Part shown: in pieces, positions 1 through 8,800 of the stretch
Layout: each line of letters starts with the position of its first letter
Numbering within the stretch: position 1 is the first letter of the stretch
Source: Tatumella morbirosei
Lineage (GTDB): Bacteria > Pseudomonadota > Gammaproteobacteria > Enterobacterales > Enterobacteriaceae
Direction: 5' to 3'
Assembly (NCBI RefSeq): GCF_000757425.2
Contig: NZ_JPKR02000002.1
Coordinates: forward strand, 62,001 to 126,000
Length of the DNA: 64,000 nucleotides
Position numbers and translations under genes: made by a program
Notes under the pieces: generated by a model
The model's database searches: none
What the model was told of the DNA's origin: nothing
The model's input: only the letters and a program-made list of their open reading frames with translations

Positions 1-593
1 TGCAGCGGCTGGCCGACCGGAACCAGTTCATCGCCGGTGGAAAACAGTGCAACCCGTAAGCGGCGCAGAACACTGACTTCACTAATGCCTAATGAAGCCA
101 GCAGTGGCAATTCTGAAGCACCCAGCCGTATTCCTGCTTCAAGAATCTGTTCTCCGGGTCGAATATCTTCCCCTGCACGGCGAATATTTTGCCCCGCCGT
201 GACTTCAGCACTAAAACGAATCCCCTGGTCAGTGACTTCGGCCTGTTCCTGCATAATCACGGCGTCTGTGCCGGAGGGGATCGGGGCGCCGGTCATAATC
301 CGGATGACTGTACCTGCGGGCCAGTCCCCGTGAAAAGGCACACCTGCCAGTGCTTTACCTGCCACAGGTAACGGACGGTTTTCGGTCAGATCAGCCAGCC
401 GCACGGCATAGCCATCCATCGCTGAGTTATCGAATACTGGCACTGCCATCGGAGAGATTACCGGGTCAGCTGTGATGCGTCCTACCGCATCTTTCAGTTC
501 AAGACTGACTTTGTCCCGGATGGGAGAGATCTGCTGACGAATTAAATTTTGTGCATCTTCCAGAGAGATTAATCCGGAGGTAAAGGGTTCCAT
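1..593 (-). CDS. moeA: Molybdopterin molybdenumtransferase MoeA (3' end outside window)
   Basis: Reading the minus strand from the ATG at 593 gives about 197 residues with no stop before the window edge. They follow E. coli MoeA throughout: MEPFTSGLISLEDAQ at the start, then FDNSAMDGYAVRLADL, RIMTGAPIPSGTDAVIMQEQ, GQNIRRAGEDI and FSTGDELVPVGQPL. MoeA inserts molybdate into adenylylated molybdopterin, the last step of molybdenum cofactor synthesis in the cytoplasm. The visible part covers the N-terminal domains; the catalytic MogA-like domain is mostly cut off. The usual partner moeB would lie beyond the left edge. The homology is plain; only the incompleteness limits the call. Confidence 0.95.
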   Translation of the reverse strand, partial: MEPFTSGLISLEDAQNLIRQQISPIRDKVSLELKDAVGRITADPVISPMAVPVFDNSAMDGYAVRLADLTENRPLPVAGKALAGVPFHGDWPAGTVIRIMTGAPIPSGTDAVIMQEQAEVTDQGIRFSAEVTAGQNIRRAGEDIRPGEQILEAGIRLGASELPLLASLGISEVSVLRRLRVALFSTGDELVPVGQPL

Positions 594-821
594 ATTGGCT
601 CCTGCCTGGTTTACGCTTTGCGGAAAGGGACAAGATGTCAGTGGTACTTGTCCGGTCAGTCGTAACAATGGATTGAGGATAGCATTTTATGGGGGGAACG
701 GGGAACCGGAAGCGAAAGGGGAGCAGTTTATGGCAAATGCAAAGTGGTCAGGTCACCTGGGGTAGATGTTTGCACCGGAGCACTGTGGCCTGTTCATCAG
801 ACCACAGTATAGAAGGATAAA

Positions 822-2180
822 CTAATCGACTTTGCTGCCCCATAAATCGTATTCATCGGCATGTTCTACCCGTACACGCACGATATCTCCGGCTTTTACA
901 GAGAGCTCGCCGTTAAGATAAACCGAGCCATCAATTTCAGGTGCATCTGCCATGCTACGGCCAACCGCACCTTCTTCATCCACTTCGTCAATCATCACCA
1001 TAATTTCCCGGCCGACTTTTTCTGCTAGTCGCTCTGTCGAGATTTGCTGTTGTAATTGCATAAACCGGTGATAACGCTCTTCCTTAACTTCTTCAGGTAC
1101 CTGATCTGCTAACTGATTAGCCGTTGCGCCTTCCACCGGACTGTACTTAAAGCAACCGACACGGTCAAGACGGGCTTCTTTGAGGAAGTCGAGGAGCATC
1201 GCAAAATCTTCTTCGGTTTCACCCGGGAATCCGACAATAAATGTCGAACGCAGTGTCAAATCAGGACAAACCTCGCGCCAGCGTTTAATTCGCTCCAGAG
1301 TTCGCTCCACAGACCCGGGACGTTTCATTAGCTTCAGGATACGTGGGCTGGCATGTTGCAGAGGAATATCCAGATAAGGCAGGATTTTTCCTTCAGCCAT
1401 TAGGGGGATAACTTCATCAACATGCGGATAAGGGTAAACATAGTGCAGGCGAACCCAGACTCCTAGCCGGGCGAGTTGCTCGCACAGGCTAACCATACTG
1501 GTTTTGACCGGTGATCCATTCCAGAAGCCGGTGCGATGTTTGACATCAACACCATAGGCAGAGGTGTCCTGTGATATTACCAGCAGTTCTTTAACACCGG
1601 ACTCCACCAGGCGACGGGCCTCATCCAGAACGGAGCCGATTGGACGACTATCGAGATCGCCACGCATGGAAGGGATAATACAGAACGTACAACGATGATT
1701 ACACCCTTCTGAAATTTTCAGATAAGCATAGTGGCGAGGGGTCAGCTTTACGCCCTGCTCTGGTACCAGAGATAAAAAAGGATTATGGGCGGGTTTAGGT
1801 GCATAGTGATGCACGTGAGATAAAACCTGCTCATAGCTGTGAGGACCGGTGATTTCCAGAACTTTTGGATGAACCTCACGGATTTGGTCTTCTTTGGCAC
1901 CCAGGCAACCGGTTACAATCACTTTGCCATTCTCGGTCAGTGCTTCGCCGATAGCTTCCAGTGATTCCTGTACCGCACTGTCAATAAATCCGCAGGTGTT
2001 GACAATCACCAGATCTGCATCGTTATAGCTGGGAACTACCTGATAACCTTCGGTTCTTAGTTCAGTCAGAATCCGCTCTGAATCTACCAGATTTTTTGGA
2101 CATCCTAATGAAAGAAACCCGACTTTCGGGGCAGCAGGTAAATTATTTTCTGTAATAGTATTTATTGTTGTTTCCGACAT
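822..2180 (-). CDS. rimO: Ribosomal protein S12 methylthiotransferase RimO
   Basis: 452 residues, close to the E. coli length. RimO is a radical-SAM enzyme with two iron-sulfur clusters that adds a methylthio group to an aspartate of ribosomal protein S12. The N-terminal MTTase domain carries Cys27 (LGCPKN), Cys63 (NTCGF) and Cys92 (TGCLG) for the auxiliary cluster. The radical-SAM CxxxCxxC is Cys160/164/167 ([14 protein letters not shown]). A C-terminal TRAM domain ends in WGSKVD. It is transcribed in the same direction as moeA but 228 bases away, so probably separately. YcaO, reported to assist this reaction in E. coli, is encoded near the other end of the window. Confidence 0.97.
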   Translation of the reverse strand: MSETTINTITENNLPAAPKVGFLSLGCPKNLVDSERILTELRTEGYQVVPSYNDADLVIVNTCGFIDSAVQESLEAIGEALTENGKVIVTGCLGAKEDQIREVHPKVLEITGPHSYEQVLSHVHHYAPKPAHNPFLSLVPEQGVKLTPRHYAYLKISEGCNHRCTFCIIPSMRGDLDSRPIGSVLDEARRLVESGVKELLVISQDTSAYGVDVKHRTGFWNGSPVKTSMVSLCEQLARLGVWVRLHYVYPYPHVDEVIPLMAEGKILPYLDIPLQHASPRILKLMKRPGSVERTLERIKRWREVCPDLTLRSTFIVGFPGETEEDFAMLLDFLKEARLDRVGCFKYSPVEGATANQLADQVPEEVKEERYHRFMQLQQQISTERLAEKVGREIMVMIDEVDEEGAVGRSMADAPEIDGSVYLNGELSVKAGDIVRVRVEHADEYDLWGSKVD

Positions 2181-2641
2181 CGCTCAGCTCCGCTTAAGTG
2201 CAGCAATAGCGCGCGATTTTAATCCAGGATTAGAGGAAATTACACAGTAATCTGGAAGATTCGGTGCTTACTATGTAAAGGTTGGCAGGATGAAAGGTTA
2301 ACACCGCGAAAAATAACCCTTTTACCGTTGCGGGTGGAAAGAATGGCTGCCAGAGTATTTATTCGCTGGTTACACGCAAGAGAGTGGCGAGGGGAGCAAA
2401 TTTTGCCGGTAAAGTATACAACCCCCTCTGGCTTATGTTATTCATAGTATCGGGAACAAAATCAGTAAATTAAATTATCTGATGATGCTGTCTGACCCGG
2501 AAGAAACTGTCTCCCGGCAGGGGGAAGCCTTAGTCCGGCTAATGTATTTGATGGTTCAATGACAGTAAGTTTCCGGTTGCCAAAATCCTGTGGATGGACC
2601 ACATTTGCGAATACTCTTTTTTAAACAAGGACGGACTGTTA
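2181..2641. other. Intergenic region between rimO and dacC
   Basis: 461 bases between divergent genes; both promoters should lie here. I see no convincing ORF, tRNA or terminator. E. coli has other genes between rimO and dacC that are absent here. The dacC ribosome binding site AAGGA is at 2627-2631. Confidence 0.6.
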
Positions 2642-3844
2642 ATGATGCAAAAAACATGTCACTCCCCCCGTTATCGTGCCGTGATGGTGGCTTTGCTGCT
2701 GGTTTCTCCAACGTTGGTACAGGCAGAACAACCTTCAAATGCCCCGCAAATCGATGCTAAAGCCTGGATATTGATGGATTATAACAGTGGTAAAGTCCTG
2801 GCGGAGTCCAATGCGGATGACCGGCTTGACCCTGCCAGTCTGACAAAAATGATGACCAGCTATGTTGTCGGGCAGGCATTAAAGTCAGGCAAAATCAAAT
2901 CCACTGATATGGTTTCGATTGGTCAGGATGCCTGGGCGACCGGAAATCCACAGTTACGTGGTTCTTCTTTGATGTTTCTGAAGCCCGGTGATCAGGTTTC
3001 GGTTTCTGATTTGAATAAAGGTATTGTCGTGCAGTCAGGTAATGATGCCTGTATTGCCCTGGCGGATTATGTCGCTGGCAGCCAGGGTGCCTTTATTGAG
3101 CTAATGAACAACTATGTTAAGCAACTGGGCTTACAAAATACTCATTTCTCTACTGTTCATGGCCTGGATGAGCCAGGGCAGTACAGTACCGCGCGTGATA
3201 TGGCGCTGATTGGTCAGGCGCTTATCCGCGACGTTCCGGATGAATACGCACTGAATTCGGAAAAAGAATTTTCTTTTAATAAAATCCGTCAACCGAACCG
3301 CAACCGGTTACTCTGGAGTACGGATTTACATGTGGACGGTATTAAAACCGGTTACACCTCCGGGGCCGGTAACAACCTGGTGGCTTCTGCTACCTCCGGC
3401 AATATGCGTCTGATTTCGGTTGTGCTGGGTGCAAAAACCGATGCGATTCGCTTCAGAGAAAGTGAAAAGTTACTTAACTGGGGTTTCCAGTTTTATGAAA
3501 CAGTTTCGCCGATTAAGTCTGATAAGCCGTTTGTGCAGCAAAGGGTCTGGTTCGGAGATACTAAATATGCTGATCTGGGGGTGATTAAAAATCCTGCGGT
3601 CACTGTACCGAAAGGCCAGGTGAATAATCTGAAAGCAGGTTATACGCTGAACTCCCCGGCACTGGAAGCGCCTCTGACGAAAGGACAAGTGGTCGGTACG
3701 GTTAATTTTCAGCTGGACGGGAAAGTAATAGAGCAAAAACAACTGGTCGTACTGGAGGATGTTAAACAGGGAGGCTTCTTTAGTCGTATTTGGGATTACA
3801 TCAGTCTGCAGGTGAGTTCTTTATATCACAAGTGGTTCGGCTGA
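2642..3844 (+). CDS. dacC: D-alanyl-D-alanine carboxypeptidase, penicillin-binding protein 6 (DacC)
   Basis: A serine DD-carboxypeptidase that trims the terminal D-Ala from peptidoglycan pentapeptides in the periplasm. The open frame extends upstream, but the ATG at 2642 follows AAGGA at 2627-2631 and gives 400 residues, the E. coli length. A signal peptide ends at VQA/EQ near residue 28. Penicillin-binding motifs are all present: SLTK (Ser66, Lys69), SGN (132-134) and KTG in [11 protein letters not shown] near 235. The C-terminal stretch ([22 protein letters not shown]) fits the amphipathic membrane anchor of this family. It matches DacC better than DacA in the region after SxxK, and the gene order also says DacC. 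Confidence 0.95.
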   Translation: MMQKTCHSPRYRAVMVALLLVSPTLVQAEQPSNAPQIDAKAWILMDYNSGKVLAESNADDRLDPASLTKMMTSYVVGQALKSGKIKSTDMVSIGQDAWATGNPQLRGSSLMFLKPGDQVSVSDLNKGIVVQSGNDACIALADYVAGSQGAFIELMNNYVKQLGLQNTHFSTVHGLDEPGQYSTARDMALIGQALIRDVPDEYALNSEKEFSFNKIRQPNRNRLLWSTDLHVDGIKTGYTSGAGNNLVASATSGNMRLISVVLGAKTDAIRFRESEKLLNWGFQFYETVSPIKSDKPFVQQRVWFGDTKYADLGVIKNPAVTVPKGQVNNLKAGYTLNSPALEAPLTKGQVVGTVNFQLDGKVIEQKQLVVLEDVKQGGFFSRIWDYISLQVSSLYHKWFG

Positions 3845-3849
3845 GATAA

Positions 3850-3881
3850 ATAACGGGCATAGTGTCAACTTTGCCCGTTAT
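3850..3881. terminator. Bidirectional terminator between dacC and ybjG
   Basis: A perfect 10-bp inverted repeat, ATAACGGGCA (3850-3859) and TGCCCGTTAT (3872-3881), lies between the convergent stops of dacC and ybjG. No long T tract follows, so termination strength is uncertain. Confidence 0.7.
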
Positions 3882-3887
3882 CATCGT

Positions 3888-4493
3888 TTAGTGACGTACC
3901 CAGCCTTTACGAATCATTGGGCCAAAAATATAACGGTATACTGCGCTGGCCAGCGCTAGCAGGCGCTCCCCGTACAGAGCCCATCCGCATTGTGACGCCA
4001 TACAGCCCAGCATCCCAACCAGAAAACCACCCAACATATCCATGGGCCAATGAACTCCCAGATAGACCCTGGACCATGCAATACCCGTTCCGACGACCAG
4101 TAAAATTATCCCGGACCAGACTCTGTGCCAGAAGATAAATGCTAAAGCAAAAGTGAAGATAGTGGTGCCATGATCACTCGGATAAGAGCTGTCCGGGCTA
4201 TGGCTGAGGAACTGATAACCCAGACCGATGGCAAATGGGCGTGGATGCGGGTAAATAAACGCAACAATGGTGGCAATGGCCAGTGCGTAAACTAACGCAG
4301 TGCCTGTTTTCAATACCAGTACTCGCTGACTGGTCACCTGACTATCTGGACCCCATAGCCACAGGGCAATAATCAGTAACGGGACTATCGCTATCAGATC
4401 TTTGGCAAAAAACAGAGCCAGTTCAATAAAGGCGTGAGGGGAATCGGGGGTGGCATTAATCCACAGGAACAGAATGTGGTTAAGGTTTTCCAT
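3888..4493 (-). CDS. ybjG: Undecaprenyl-diphosphatase YbjG (PAP2 family)
   Basis: 201 residues of an integral membrane PAP2-type phosphatase that regenerates undecaprenyl phosphate, the lipid carrier for cell-wall and surface polysaccharide synthesis. The three-part PAP2 signature is visible: HPRPFAIG, PSDHGTT, and SRVYLGVHWPMDM containing the catalytic histidine. Several hydrophobic helices surround these, and the tail IRKGWVRH matches E. coli YbjG (IRKGWVRD). It is convergent with dacC, another peptidoglycan gene. Confidence 0.95.
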   Translation of the reverse strand: MENLNHILFLWINATPDSPHAFIELALFFAKDLIAIVPLLIIALWLWGPDSQVTSQRVLVLKTGTALVYALAIATIVAFIYPHPRPFAIGLGYQFLSHSPDSSYPSDHGTTIFTFALAFIFWHRVWSGIILLVVGTGIAWSRVYLGVHWPMDMLGGFLVGMLGCMASQCGWALYGERLLALASAVYRYIFGPMIRKGWVRH

Positions 4494-4708
4494 TATTTCA
4501 TGCGGTCCTTATCATCGTTCGAAGCGATGTTACAGCGTTCGGCGTCGGAGCTATTCTAAATCAGAACGTCAGCCTACTGTCTGGTGATTAAGATAATCTT
4601 AACAGCATAAAACAACGTCACAGAAAGTAAATAATCCTGGTCTTATTTCTTGTTTTAATGTGCTTTTGCTGTTTAGTAGCACGAAGTGTTGTAACGGGCG
4701 GTAGAAAT

Positions 4709-4771
4709 AAAAAACCCGCCAGTAAACTGGCGGGACCCGAACATCAGGGGACTTTAAAGAAAAGCAGTGGC
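4709..4771 (-). ncRNA. rybB: Small RNA RybB (sigma-E regulon, Hfq-binding)
   Basis: On the minus strand from 4771 the sequence begins GCCACTGCTTTTCTTT, identical over 16 nt to the 5' seed of E. coli/Salmonella RybB. It ends in a perfect hairpin CCCGCCAG-TTTA-CTGGCGGG (4734-4715) and a run of six T (4714-4709), the usual Rho-independent end of an Hfq-binding RNA. RybB base-pairs through its 5' end with outer membrane protein mRNAs during envelope stress. About 63 nt, shorter than the roughly 80 nt in E. coli because the middle differs. The location near grxA fits the E. coli neighbourhood, where ybjL/ybjM lie between; they are absent here. Confidence 0.9.
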
Positions 4772-4777
4772 ACAAGG

Positions 4778-4804
4778 TATGACGACCAGAGTCAGGGAAA
4801 GTTC
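4778..4804 (-). promoter_or_regulatory. Sigma-E promoter of rybB
   Basis: On the minus strand a GAACTT -35 element (4804-4799) and GTCATA -10 element (4783-4778) are separated by 15 bases. This matches the sigma-E pattern GGAACTT/GTCAAA. The first base of RybB (4771) lies six bases beyond the -10, a normal start distance. Confidence 0.8.
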
Positions 4805-5052
4805 GCTTCTGTACAAAAATTTAACTATTAAACGGCCAAATAAGCACAATAAGCGTTCCCGCCCGGGGGAATAGCAATGTGGGGTTCATCCTCAGTGAGG
4901 AGAACGTACAATCTACTCAATGAGGCTTTCTGAAGAGGGGGGGGATGGTAACAGGCGATGGCCCGTCACAAGGATTTCAGCGGCAGACAACGGAACAACA
5001 GAATACACTGATGTCAGGCACATAGCGGGAAACCATGCACCTGACTGAAGCA
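4805..5052. other. Intergenic remainder between rybB promoter and grxA
   Basis: Together with 4494-4708 and rybB this makes a 559-base stretch without a protein gene. Apart from rybB and its promoter I see only a G8 homopolymer at 4937-4944. No ORF here looks real. Confidence 0.5.
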
Positions 5053-5316
5053 TTACTGGTAGAGACCGAGATTCTCTTTTGCATAGGCTTCGAAGTCGGT
5101 AAAACCGCCAACGTGCAGTTGATCAAGGAAAATCTGCGGTACAGTTTCCACTGGCTTACCGACGGTTTTCTCCAGATCTGCTTTGGTAATCCCTTCAGCA
5201 TGAATATCGACATAGCGATAGTTAAAATCATCGCGTTCTTCGGTTAATTTCTCTGCAAGGTCTTTAGCACGGACACAATATGGGCAACCCGGACGACCAA
5301 AAATCACTGCGAACAT
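5053..5316 (-). CDS. grxA: Glutaredoxin 1 (GrxA)
   Basis: 87 residues; a small thioredoxin-fold protein that uses glutathione to reduce disulfides, including those of ribonucleotide reductase and OxyR, in the cytoplasm. The dithiol active site is Cys11-Pro-Tyr-Cys14 (GCPYCVRAK), and the glutathione-binding TVPQIF and GGFTDFEAY segments are present. It is divergent from ybjC-nfsA, another oxidative-stress pair. In E. coli grxA is under OxyR; I could not identify a convincing OxyR tetranucleotide array here. Confidence 0.97.
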   Translation of the reverse strand: MFAVIFGRPGCPYCVRAKDLAEKLTEERDDFNYRYVDIHAEGITKADLEKTVGKPVETVPQIFLDQLHVGGFTDFEAYAKENLGLYQ

Positions 5317-5367
5317 AGCGATCTCCTGTGTAAGTAATATCAGATTTCAGTACAATAAAGTCTGTGT

Positions 5368-5391
5368 ATCATGCCTGTCAGCTGGCATGAT
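5368..5391. promoter_or_regulatory. Dyad in the grxA/ybjC divergent promoter region
   Basis: A perfect 8-bp dyad, ATCATGCC (5368-5375) and GGCATGAT (5384-5391), with an 8-base spacer sits between divergent grxA and ybjC. It resembles an operator or a leader hairpin. No known factor is assigned. Confidence 0.4.
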
Positions 5392-5486
5392 TAAAAGCAG
5401 GAAATACCTGTCAGTCTGAATGCTACTATCAATCAGCGGCCCGGGACTATGGCGGTCGCACAATCGGTAAAAGAGGAGCCCATTGA

Positions 5487-5726
5487 ATGCAGGATAGTAC
5501 GCGATTACCCCGCAGGCTGATTATTCTGGAAGTTATTGGTATTTTTTTCGTTCTGCTCGCGTTAGTGTTACTCAATAGTGGTACAGGATTGAGATCAGCC
5601 GCAGATAAGCATGTCCTTGCTAAAATCAGCCTGTTTTGCGGGGTGATTATGATTTTACCTGCGGTTATTTTACTCATCTGGCGTACGCTTAAAGCCATGT
5701 TTCCGAAATTATCCGGTCGAAAATAA
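5487..5726 (+). CDS. ybjC: DUF1418 inner-membrane protein YbjC
   Basis: 79 residues with two hydrophobic segments (about 12-30 and 45-65) and a basic tail. It resembles E. coli YbjC in the N-terminal pattern LPR..ILEVIG and the segment G.IMILPAVILLIW. The gene sits directly upstream of nfsA as in E. coli, 34 bases away, so the two are probably co-transcribed. A ribosome site AGAGGAG precedes the ATG. Function is unknown; in E. coli the pair belongs to the SoxS/MarA stress response. Shorter at the C-terminus than the E. coli protein. Confidence 0.85.
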   Translation: MQDSTRLPRRLIILEVIGIFFVLLALVLLNSGTGLRSAADKHVLAKISLFCGVIMILPAVILLIWRTLKAMFPKLSGRK

Positions 5727-5760
5727 ACATTGCTCTCATCATTTTATAAAGGAGAAAGTC

Positions 5761-6483
5761 ATGACCCCAACGATCGATTTACTTTGCGATCATCGTTCTG
5801 TGCGGGCCTTCGGACAACAGCCAGTCACCGAACAACAGCGTCATGCTATTCTCAATGCGGCACAGTCTGCGTCTACCTCCAGTTTTTTACAATGTAGCTC
5901 AATTATCCGCATCAGCGATCCTCAAAAGCGTGACCGTCTGGCTGAACTGGCAGGGCAGCAACCCTGGGTCAGTGCTGCAGCAGAATTCTGGGTGTTTTGT
6001 GCTGACTTCAACCGCCATCAACAAATTTGCCCGCAGGCCGAACTGGGGCTGGCCGAACAGTTATTACTGGGTTGTGTTGATACGGCGTTGATGGCACAGA
6101 ATGCTATGGTCGCTGCAGAATCCATGGGATTGGGCGGGGTTTTTATTGGCGGTTTGCGAAATAACCCGCGCGAAGTGACTGAGTTGTTGGAATTGCCACG
6201 CTTTGTTTTACCACTTTTCGGGCTGTGCATTGGCTGGCCTGATACAAAACCTGAAGTTAAACCACGTATGCCTCATACTCTTCTGGTACACGAAAATCGT
6301 TATCAGCCTGTCGATCCACAGGCGCTTCACGAGTATGACCAGCATATTCTTGCCTATTACCAGCAACGCGCAACCAACAGCCGTCACGAAAGCTGGAGTG
6401 AAATGATTCAACGGATGATCATTAAAGAAAACCGTCCATTTATGTTAGATTTTTTGCATCAGCAAGGTTGGGCAACCCGCTAA
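5761..6483 (+). CDS. nfsA: Oxygen-insensitive NADPH nitroreductase NfsA
   Basis: 240 residues, the same length as E. coli NfsA and alike end to end: MTPTIDLLCDHRSVRAF at the start, SSFLQCSSIIRI, AEFWVFCADFNRH, LGLAEQLLLG, GLGGVFIGGLRNNP and the terminal LHQQGWATR. It is an FMN flavoprotein reducing nitroaromatics and quinones by two electrons with NADPH. Ribosome site AAGGAGA is seven bases before the ATG. In E. coli rimK follows in the same operon; here it is absent. Confidence 0.97.
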   Translation: MTPTIDLLCDHRSVRAFGQQPVTEQQRHAILNAAQSASTSSFLQCSSIIRISDPQKRDRLAELAGQQPWVSAAAEFWVFCADFNRHQQICPQAELGLAEQLLLGCVDTALMAQNAMVAAESMGLGGVFIGGLRNNPREVTELLELPRFVLPLFGLCIGWPDTKPEVKPRMPHTLLVHENRYQPVDPQALHEYDQHILAYYQQRATNSRHESWSEMIQRMIIKENRPFMLDFLHQQGWATR

Positions 6484-6550
6484 TCCATTACCCTCCTGAT
6501 TCCATTAACCATTTTCTGAGGATGCACAGAAAACACCCGCAAATTAGGGG

Positions 6551-6600
6551 GGGGGCACCGCCCTGGTGCATAGCGTTGCATCAGGGGAGTGCATTGCCCC
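6551..6600. repeat. Long imperfect hairpin between nfsA and ybjN
   Basis: Inner arms CCCTGGTGCA (6561-6570) and TGCATCAGGG (6577-6586) pair with one G-T. Outer arms GGGGCA (6552-6557) and TGCCCC (6595-6600) can extend the structure. It directly follows a G9 tract (6547-6555). No T tract follows, so it is not a standard terminator. It occupies the place where rimK would be. Confidence 0.5.
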
Positions 6601-6738
6601 AACAGTTAGATGATCCTATCCCGCTGAACTGGTGACTCATTCTGTTAATTTATGAGGTCCCGGTAGTGCTTTTTTCCGAATGCAGTGGTGTTTACTGTCA
6701 TTCATGCGTAGTCTATTGCGCTGATTCTTTCGCCGGAT

Positions 6739-7224
6739 ATGAAAATGGAAACACTGGTCAAGCCAGGAACTCAAACACTGTGTGAATGGATGGATAAGCA
6801 ACATATCGAATGGTTCGAATGTGACAGCTGCCAGGCACTGCATTTACCCGCGATGCAGAGTTTTGATGGCGTTTTTGATGCAAAGTTGGATATTGCGGAC
6901 AATATTATTTTATTTACTGCCAGAGCAGAAGTCAGACCTTCCGCGCTGTTATCTCTGGCCGGTGAACTGTCCCACATCAATGCCAGCTCTCTGACAGCCA
7001 AAGTCTTTCTTGATGTTCAGGATGAGACTATCCCAAAACTGATTGTTTGCCAGTCGCTGAATATTGAATGTGGTATCACCTTTTCTCAGTTTGTTTACTT
7101 TATGCAGCAAAGTGAAGCCCAGGCCTCAATGATTATTATGGAAGCTTTTGCCAGTCATATGCTGATGGTGGCTGATGACAGTGATATGTTGCAACCTCTC
7201 TCTCGTCAGGCTGTACTTCATTAA
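6739..7224 (+). CDS. ybjN: YbjN family protein (sensory-transduction/stress regulator homologue)
   Basis: 161 residues matching E. coli YbjN over most of its length: WFECDSCQALHLPAMQSFDGVFDAKLDI, AEVRPSALLSLAGELSHINASSLTAKVFLD and MIIMEAFASHMLM. The fold is related to type III chaperones. In E. coli it is tied to motility, biofilm and stress phenotypes, but no biochemical activity is established. It could start at 6739 or at the ATG two codons later; neither has a strong ribosome site. The extreme C-terminus diverges. Confidence 0.93.
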   Translation: MKMETLVKPGTQTLCEWMDKQHIEWFECDSCQALHLPAMQSFDGVFDAKLDIADNIILFTARAEVRPSALLSLAGELSHINASSLTAKVFLDVQDETIPKLIVCQSLNIECGITFSQFVYFMQQSEAQASMIIMEAFASHMLMVADDSDMLQPLSRQAVLH

Positions 7225-7236
7225 TCTTCAATAATT

Positions 7237-7272
7237 CCCACTACTGCTCTCCGGTGCGGGAGTGGTGGTTTT
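7237..7272 (+). terminator. Terminator of ybjN
   Basis: Arms CCACTACT (7238-7245) and AGTGGTGG (7261-7268), one G-T pair, followed immediately by TTTT. This fits a Rho-independent terminator just downstream of ybjN. Confidence 0.7.
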
Positions 7273-7599
7273 GAGTAATTAATTTCTGAATCCCTTCCAT
7301 AACATATTCCGCTTTTGGTGGGTTTCCTGGTTTTTATTTCCTAAAAATGGCGGTTATCGCCATATAAAATTCTAAGATTTTTCGCCTGACCCGACTGAGT
7401 TGGTTTTTTGTACCGCCGCATGGCGCAAACCCGTGTGGAGTTATATTCTTGCAACAGCCTTATGTAACCACGGGTTTCAATGGTTACTTTTGATTAAGCC
7501 ACAGCGTAAATGATTTTTATCGAGGTTGTCTGGAAAATGGCGTCAATTTTGCATCGCCTGAGCGGGTTTTTTCATTTTTGGTGTCGGAGGAAGGAAAAT
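7273..7599 (+). other. Upstream region of potFGHI
   Basis: 327 bases without a credible gene. It holds an imperfect inverted repeat (AAACCCGTGTGG at 7427-7438, CCACGGGTTT at 7468-7477) that may form a leader hairpin. A strong ribosome site GGAGGAAGGA lies at 7587-7596. No sigma-54 promoter was convincing. Confidence 0.5.
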
Positions 7600-8709
7600 A
7601 TGTTCAGCCAGGGTAAAAAATGGTTACCGGCAGTTATTGCCGGGGCACTGATGGCAATTTCTGCAACTACGGTGGCAGAGCAAAAAGTCTTACATGTTTA
7701 CAATTGGTCGGACTATATTGCTCCGGACACAGTCGCTAATTTTGAAAAACAAACGGGTATCAAAGTTGTTTACGATGTGTTTGACTCGAACGAAGTGCTG
7801 GAAGGGAAACTGATGGCCGGGAATACCGGCTATGATGTTGTGGTACCTTCGTCCAGTTTCCTGGCTCGTCAACTGCAATCCGGGGTGTTTCAGCCACTGG
7901 ATAAGAGCAAATTACCTAACTATAAAAACCTTGATCCGGAACTGATGGAAAAAATTACTCAGCATGATCCGGGTAATAAATATGCGATCCCTTATCTGTG
8001 GGCGACTACCGGCATTGGCTATAACATCGATAAAGTCCGTCAGGTATTGGGTAAAGATGCCCCGGTAGACAGCTGGGATCTGGTTCTTAATCCTGATAAC
8101 CTGAAAAAGCTCCAAAGCTGCGGTGTGTCATTCCTCGATGCTCCCGAAGAGATTTTCGCCACCGTACTGAATTATCTGGGTAAAGATCCTAACAGCAGTA
8201 ATCCGAAAGATTACTCCGGGGCTGCGACCGATCTTCTACTCAAATTACGTCCAAATATTCGTTATTTCCATTCATCTCAATACATCAATGACCTGGCTAA
8301 CGGTAATATCTGTGTTGCTATCGGTTGGGCGGGAGACGTTTTGCAGGCAAAAAACCGCGCTGATACGGCTAAAAATGGTGTTCACCTGGCTTACAGTATT
8401 CCGAAACAGGGTGCCCTGGCATTCTTCGATACGATGGCAATCCCGAAAGATGCCAAAAACACCGAAGAGGCGTATGAATGGCTTAACTACATCATGGATC
8501 CTAAGGTCATCGCCAATATTTCGAACAGTGTTTACTACGCAAACGGAAATAAAGCTTCGCTGCCATTAATTAATGCAGATGTCCGTAATAACCCGGGAAT
8601 ATTCCCGACGCCGGAAGTGATGAAAAAACTGTTTGTCCTGAAAGTGCAGGATCCTAAATTAGACCGTGTACGTACCCGCGCCTGGACCCGGGTGAAAAGC
8701 GGCCAGTAA
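7600..8709 (+). CDS. potF: Putrescine-binding periplasmic protein PotF
   Basis: The frame is open from 7510, but the ATG at 7600 has a strong GGAGGAAGGA site and gives 369 residues beginning with a signal peptide cleaved near TVA/EQ (residue 26). E. coli PotF has 370. The mature part starts VLHVYNWSDYIAPDTVANFEKQTGI, typical of polyamine-binding proteins, and shares the family's DVVVPSSSFLARQ and WAGDVLQAKNRA. It captures putrescine in the periplasm and delivers it to PotH/PotI. First gene of the potFGHI operon. Confidence 0.96.
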   Translation: MFSQGKKWLPAVIAGALMAISATTVAEQKVLHVYNWSDYIAPDTVANFEKQTGIKVVYDVFDSNEVLEGKLMAGNTGYDVVVPSSSFLARQLQSGVFQPLDKSKLPNYKNLDPELMEKITQHDPGNKYAIPYLWATTGIGYNIDKVRQVLGKDAPVDSWDLVLNPDNLKKLQSCGVSFLDAPEEIFATVLNYLGKDPNSSNPKDYSGAATDLLLKLRPNIRYFHSSQYINDLANGNICVAIGWAGDVLQAKNRADTAKNGVHLAYSIPKQGALAFFDTMAIPKDAKNTEEAYEWLNYIMDPKVIANISNSVYYANGNKASLPLINADVRNNPGIFPTPEVMKKLFVLKVQDPKLDRVRTRAWTRVKSGQ

Positions 8710-8800
8710 TTAATGGTGTCATGAGAAACGTCAGTAAGTTCCGGGGGTATGTCGGGCTTACTGACTCTTTGTTCTGATTTTGCTGTCCCGGAGATATGCC

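Noticed and set aside
5426..5450. Two CTAT motifs as an OxyR site for grxA
   Set aside because: Their spacing is 21 rather than the required 22 bases and the other half-elements are missing.
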